From Bacteroidales bacterium UBA1181 (lineage in GTDB: Bacteria; Bacteroidota; Bacteroidia; Bacteroidales; Paludibacteraceae), in the NCBI GenBank assembly GCA_002310215.1, contig DBYR01000038.1:1-64000 (forward strand): a stretch of DNA of 64,000 nt, written 5' to 3'. Below the pieces are notes generated by a model that did not search any database, was not told the DNA's origin, and saw nothing but the letters and a program-made list of their open reading frames with translations. A program made the translations under genes and the position numbers. Below are positions 62,424 through 64,000 of this stretch, one piece after another (position 1 is the stretch's first letter; every line of letters starts with the position of its first letter).

Positions 62424-62729
62424 TTATTTGTTCGTCATTTTCTCGAAGAGAGGTTCCTCCAGCTCCACGCTTTCGGGGGCAGACTCCTCAAAGGAAGTGT
62501 CCTCGGCCCATGATTTGAATCTTTTCATCCTGCGCACGCCGTTACTGGACTGCCCATTGCGGTTCATCCGCTCCGATCGTTCGCTTTCGGAAGTTTGTCC
62601 GCCGCCAAAGCCTGACAGCCCCCCCTTGAGCGCACGGAACAATCCGCCCAACAGATTCCCCACAACGCCGATGGCGCCGAAAAAGAGGAAAAGGACCAAC
62701 ATTAATATGAGCAACAACAAACTTCCCAT
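62424..62729 (-). CDS. DUF4834-like small membrane protein
   Basis: A 101-residue protein with one strong N-terminal membrane segment (about 4-31, LLLLILMLVLFLFFGAIG), a Gly-rich turn and a polar, acidic C-terminal tail (FEESAPESVELEEPLF). The layout fits the DUF4834 family of Bacteroidota. Function unknown. It sits between metF and gpmI with short gaps (12 and 21 bases). Confidence 0.75.
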   Translation of the reverse strand: MGSLLLLILMLVLFLFFGAIGVVGNLLGGLFRALKGGLSGFGGGQTSESERSERMNRNGQSSNGVRRMKRFKSWAEDTSFEESAPESVELEEPLFEKMTNK

Positions 62730-62741
62730 CTCTTCTGGTCT

Positions 62742-63698
62742 TTAATAAACCCGCTTCGCGATCTCCTTAACGCTTCTCGCATTGGACATCGTATAATAAT
62801 GGATGCTGGGAGCACCATTCGCCATCAGGTCCTTGGATTGCATGACACACCACTCCACGCCCACATGGCGGGCCTCCTCGTCGGTTTTGCATTTGCGCAA
62901 CTCGTTCGCCAAGTCCTGCGGCATATCCACATGGAATGTTTTCGGCAGCACCGTGAGTTGTTTCCTTGTGGTGATAGGCTTTATACCCGGCACGATAGGC
63001 ACATCTATTCCGTTTCGTCTGCACTGAGCGACAAACTCGAAATACTTATTGTTGTCGAAGAACATTTGCGTGACGATATACTCCGCACCGTTTTCGACTT
63101 TTTTCTTCAGCCAATAGATGTCCGAGTCGAAGTTGGGAGCCTCCTCGTGCTTTTCGGGATAGCCCGCCACGCCATAGGAGAATTTATGGGTGCGGGCATG
63201 CTTTTGCATGGATCCGTCCAAGAAGTAGCCCTCATTGAAACGGTTGATCTGCTCCTGCAGTTCAGAAGCATGCGCATAGCCCTCCTCGCTGGGCATGAAA
63301 GCGTTTTCATGTTTAGACTTGTCCCCCCGCAGCAATAGGATGTCGTAGATACCCAGGAAATCGAGGTCGATCAGCACATATTCGGTCTCCTCCTTGGAAA
63401 AACCGCTGCAAAGGATATGCGGCACCACATCAATATTGTATTTAGACTTAATGGCTGCGGCTATCGCCACTGTTCCCGGACGTTGGCGGACCCTCTCGCA
63501 TTGGTAGAGACCATTTTCCAAGGCCCTATATACCAACTGGCTGCGATGGGTTGTGATATCGATATACTGTGGTTCAAACTCCAACAGTTGGTCGATCGTA
63601 TCATAAATGGACTCGATTCCGTTCCCCTTCAGAGGAGGAAGGATTTCGAACGAGAAAGCCGTCTTCTTGCTATTCAATATTAAATCCCTGACACTCAT
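62742..63698 (-). CDS. metF: Methylenetetrahydrofolate reductase
   Basis: Reduces 5,10-methylene-THF to 5-methyl-THF for methionine synthesis. The 318-residue TIM-barrel flavoenzyme has the N-terminal FSFEILPPLKGNG (catalytic Glu), YIDITTHRS, VPHILCSGFSKEETE, LLRGDKSK and a C-terminal PIVPGIKPI. A GAGGAG site 7 bases before the ATG at 63698 supports that start. A GTG at 63704, which overlaps the ftsE stop as GTGA, is the alternative. Confidence 0.95.
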   Translation of the reverse strand: MSVRDLILNSKKTAFSFEILPPLKGNGIESIYDTIDQLLEFEPQYIDITTHRSQLVYRALENGLYQCERVRQRPGTVAIAAAIKSKYNIDVVPHILCSGFSKEETEYVLIDLDFLGIYDILLLRGDKSKHENAFMPSEEGYAHASELQEQINRFNEGYFLDGSMQKHARTHKFSYGVAGYPEKHEEAPNFDSDIYWLKKKVENGAEYIVTQMFFDNNKYFEFVAQCRRNGIDVPIVPGIKPITTRKQLTVLPKTFHVDMPQDLANELRKCKTDEEARHVGVEWCVMQSKDLMANGAPSIHYYTMSNARSVKEIAKRVY

Positions 63699-63700
63699 AA

Positions 63701-64000
63701 TCACTCCTCGTATATTCGGTTCGACGCGGTCACTCCTTCTGTTACGACGCCATTCACAAAGTGAAGGATTCTACAGCCAGGCGTGCTCTCCGCTATTTGG
63801 GTTCTATGGGTTGCCATGATGACGGCGGTCTTCTCCTTAGCGATTTGGCGGAACAGCTGCATAAGGTCGTTCGCCGTGTCCGGGTCGAGATTGCCCGTCG
63901 GCTCGTCCGCCAAGATGACCTTAGGCTTATTGAGCAATGCCCTCGCGATGACGATACGTTGTTGTTCTCCGCCCGACAGTTCATGCGGCATACGGTAACC
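63701..64000 (-). CDS. ftsE: ABC transporter ATPase FtsE, C-terminal part
   Basis: The last 99 codons of an ABC ATPase running off the right edge, in frame to the final base. Seen: ABC signature LSGGEQQR, Walker [14 protein letters not shown] and the H-loop ATHR. These with the short C-terminus fit FtsE, which pairs with FtsX to regulate septal wall hydrolysis; a LolD-type ATPase is the alternative, as the N-terminal half is outside. It lies just upstream of metF on the same strand, nearly overlapping. Confidence 0.8.
   Translation of the reverse strand, partial: GYRMPHELSGGEQQRIVIARALLNKPKVILADEPTGNLDPDTANDLMQLFRQIAKEKTAVIMATHRTQIAESTPGCRILHFVNGVVTEGVTASNRIYEE

Overview
The window is chromosomal DNA of a Bacteroidota bacterium, most likely order Bacteroidales. 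The evidence is: many -7 promoter boxes of the form TAnnTTTG with TTG about 18-20 bases upstream; mostly weak Shine-Dalgarno sites; two hybrid two-component systems; a type IX secretion sortase (PorU) and a giant secreted protein with a type B sorting domain; DUF4290 and DUF4834-like genes; zinc-independent L31; eukaryote-like GlyRS; and a MurA with Asp in place of the catalytic Cys. I cannot name the genus.

Layout. 1-6.6 kb: a giant secreted protein running off the left edge, a DUF486 membrane protein, a Gram-positive-style Y-family polymerase/YolD pair, then a gene-poor stretch with a probable structured small RNA, short direct repeats and tRNA-Leu. 6.9-14.5 kb: manC, then a tight leftward set apbE - hybrid sensor/regulator - terC. 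14.6-20.9 kb: a rightward envelope set, DUF4290 - murA - PBP1A - PLP acyltransferase - guaD. 20.9-30.6 kb: YgiQ, tRNA-Gln, a second hybrid sensor with no polysaccharide genes beside it, an ECF sigma factor, fmt, nadK, rpmE2. 30.7-42.3 kb: secreted cyclophilin, glyS, a 2269-residue type IX cargo, an SF1 helicase. 42.3-51.6 kb: rhomboid, glyA, tRNA-Asp, then TatD - FAH - porU - Crp - tyrA. 51.8-64 kb, all leftward: exbB - membrane protein - exbD - exbD, tRNA-Ser, HD hydrolase, transketolase, rplM - rpsI - rpsB - tsf, gpmI, DUF4834-like, metF and the C-terminal part of ftsE.

How it fits together. The window is mostly core genome: translation, wall synthesis, central carbon and one-carbon metabolism, with envelope energisation (ExbB/ExbD) and export (PorU plus cargo). 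The accessory-looking parts are the polymerase/YolD pair, the repeat-bearing stretch beside tRNA-Leu, the two giant surface proteins and the two hybrid sensors. The least explained arrangement is the apbE-sensor-terC set, which links a flavin transferase and a TerC-type membrane protein to a sensor class best known from polysaccharide loci. No CRISPR array, transposase, prophage or rRNA gene was seen.
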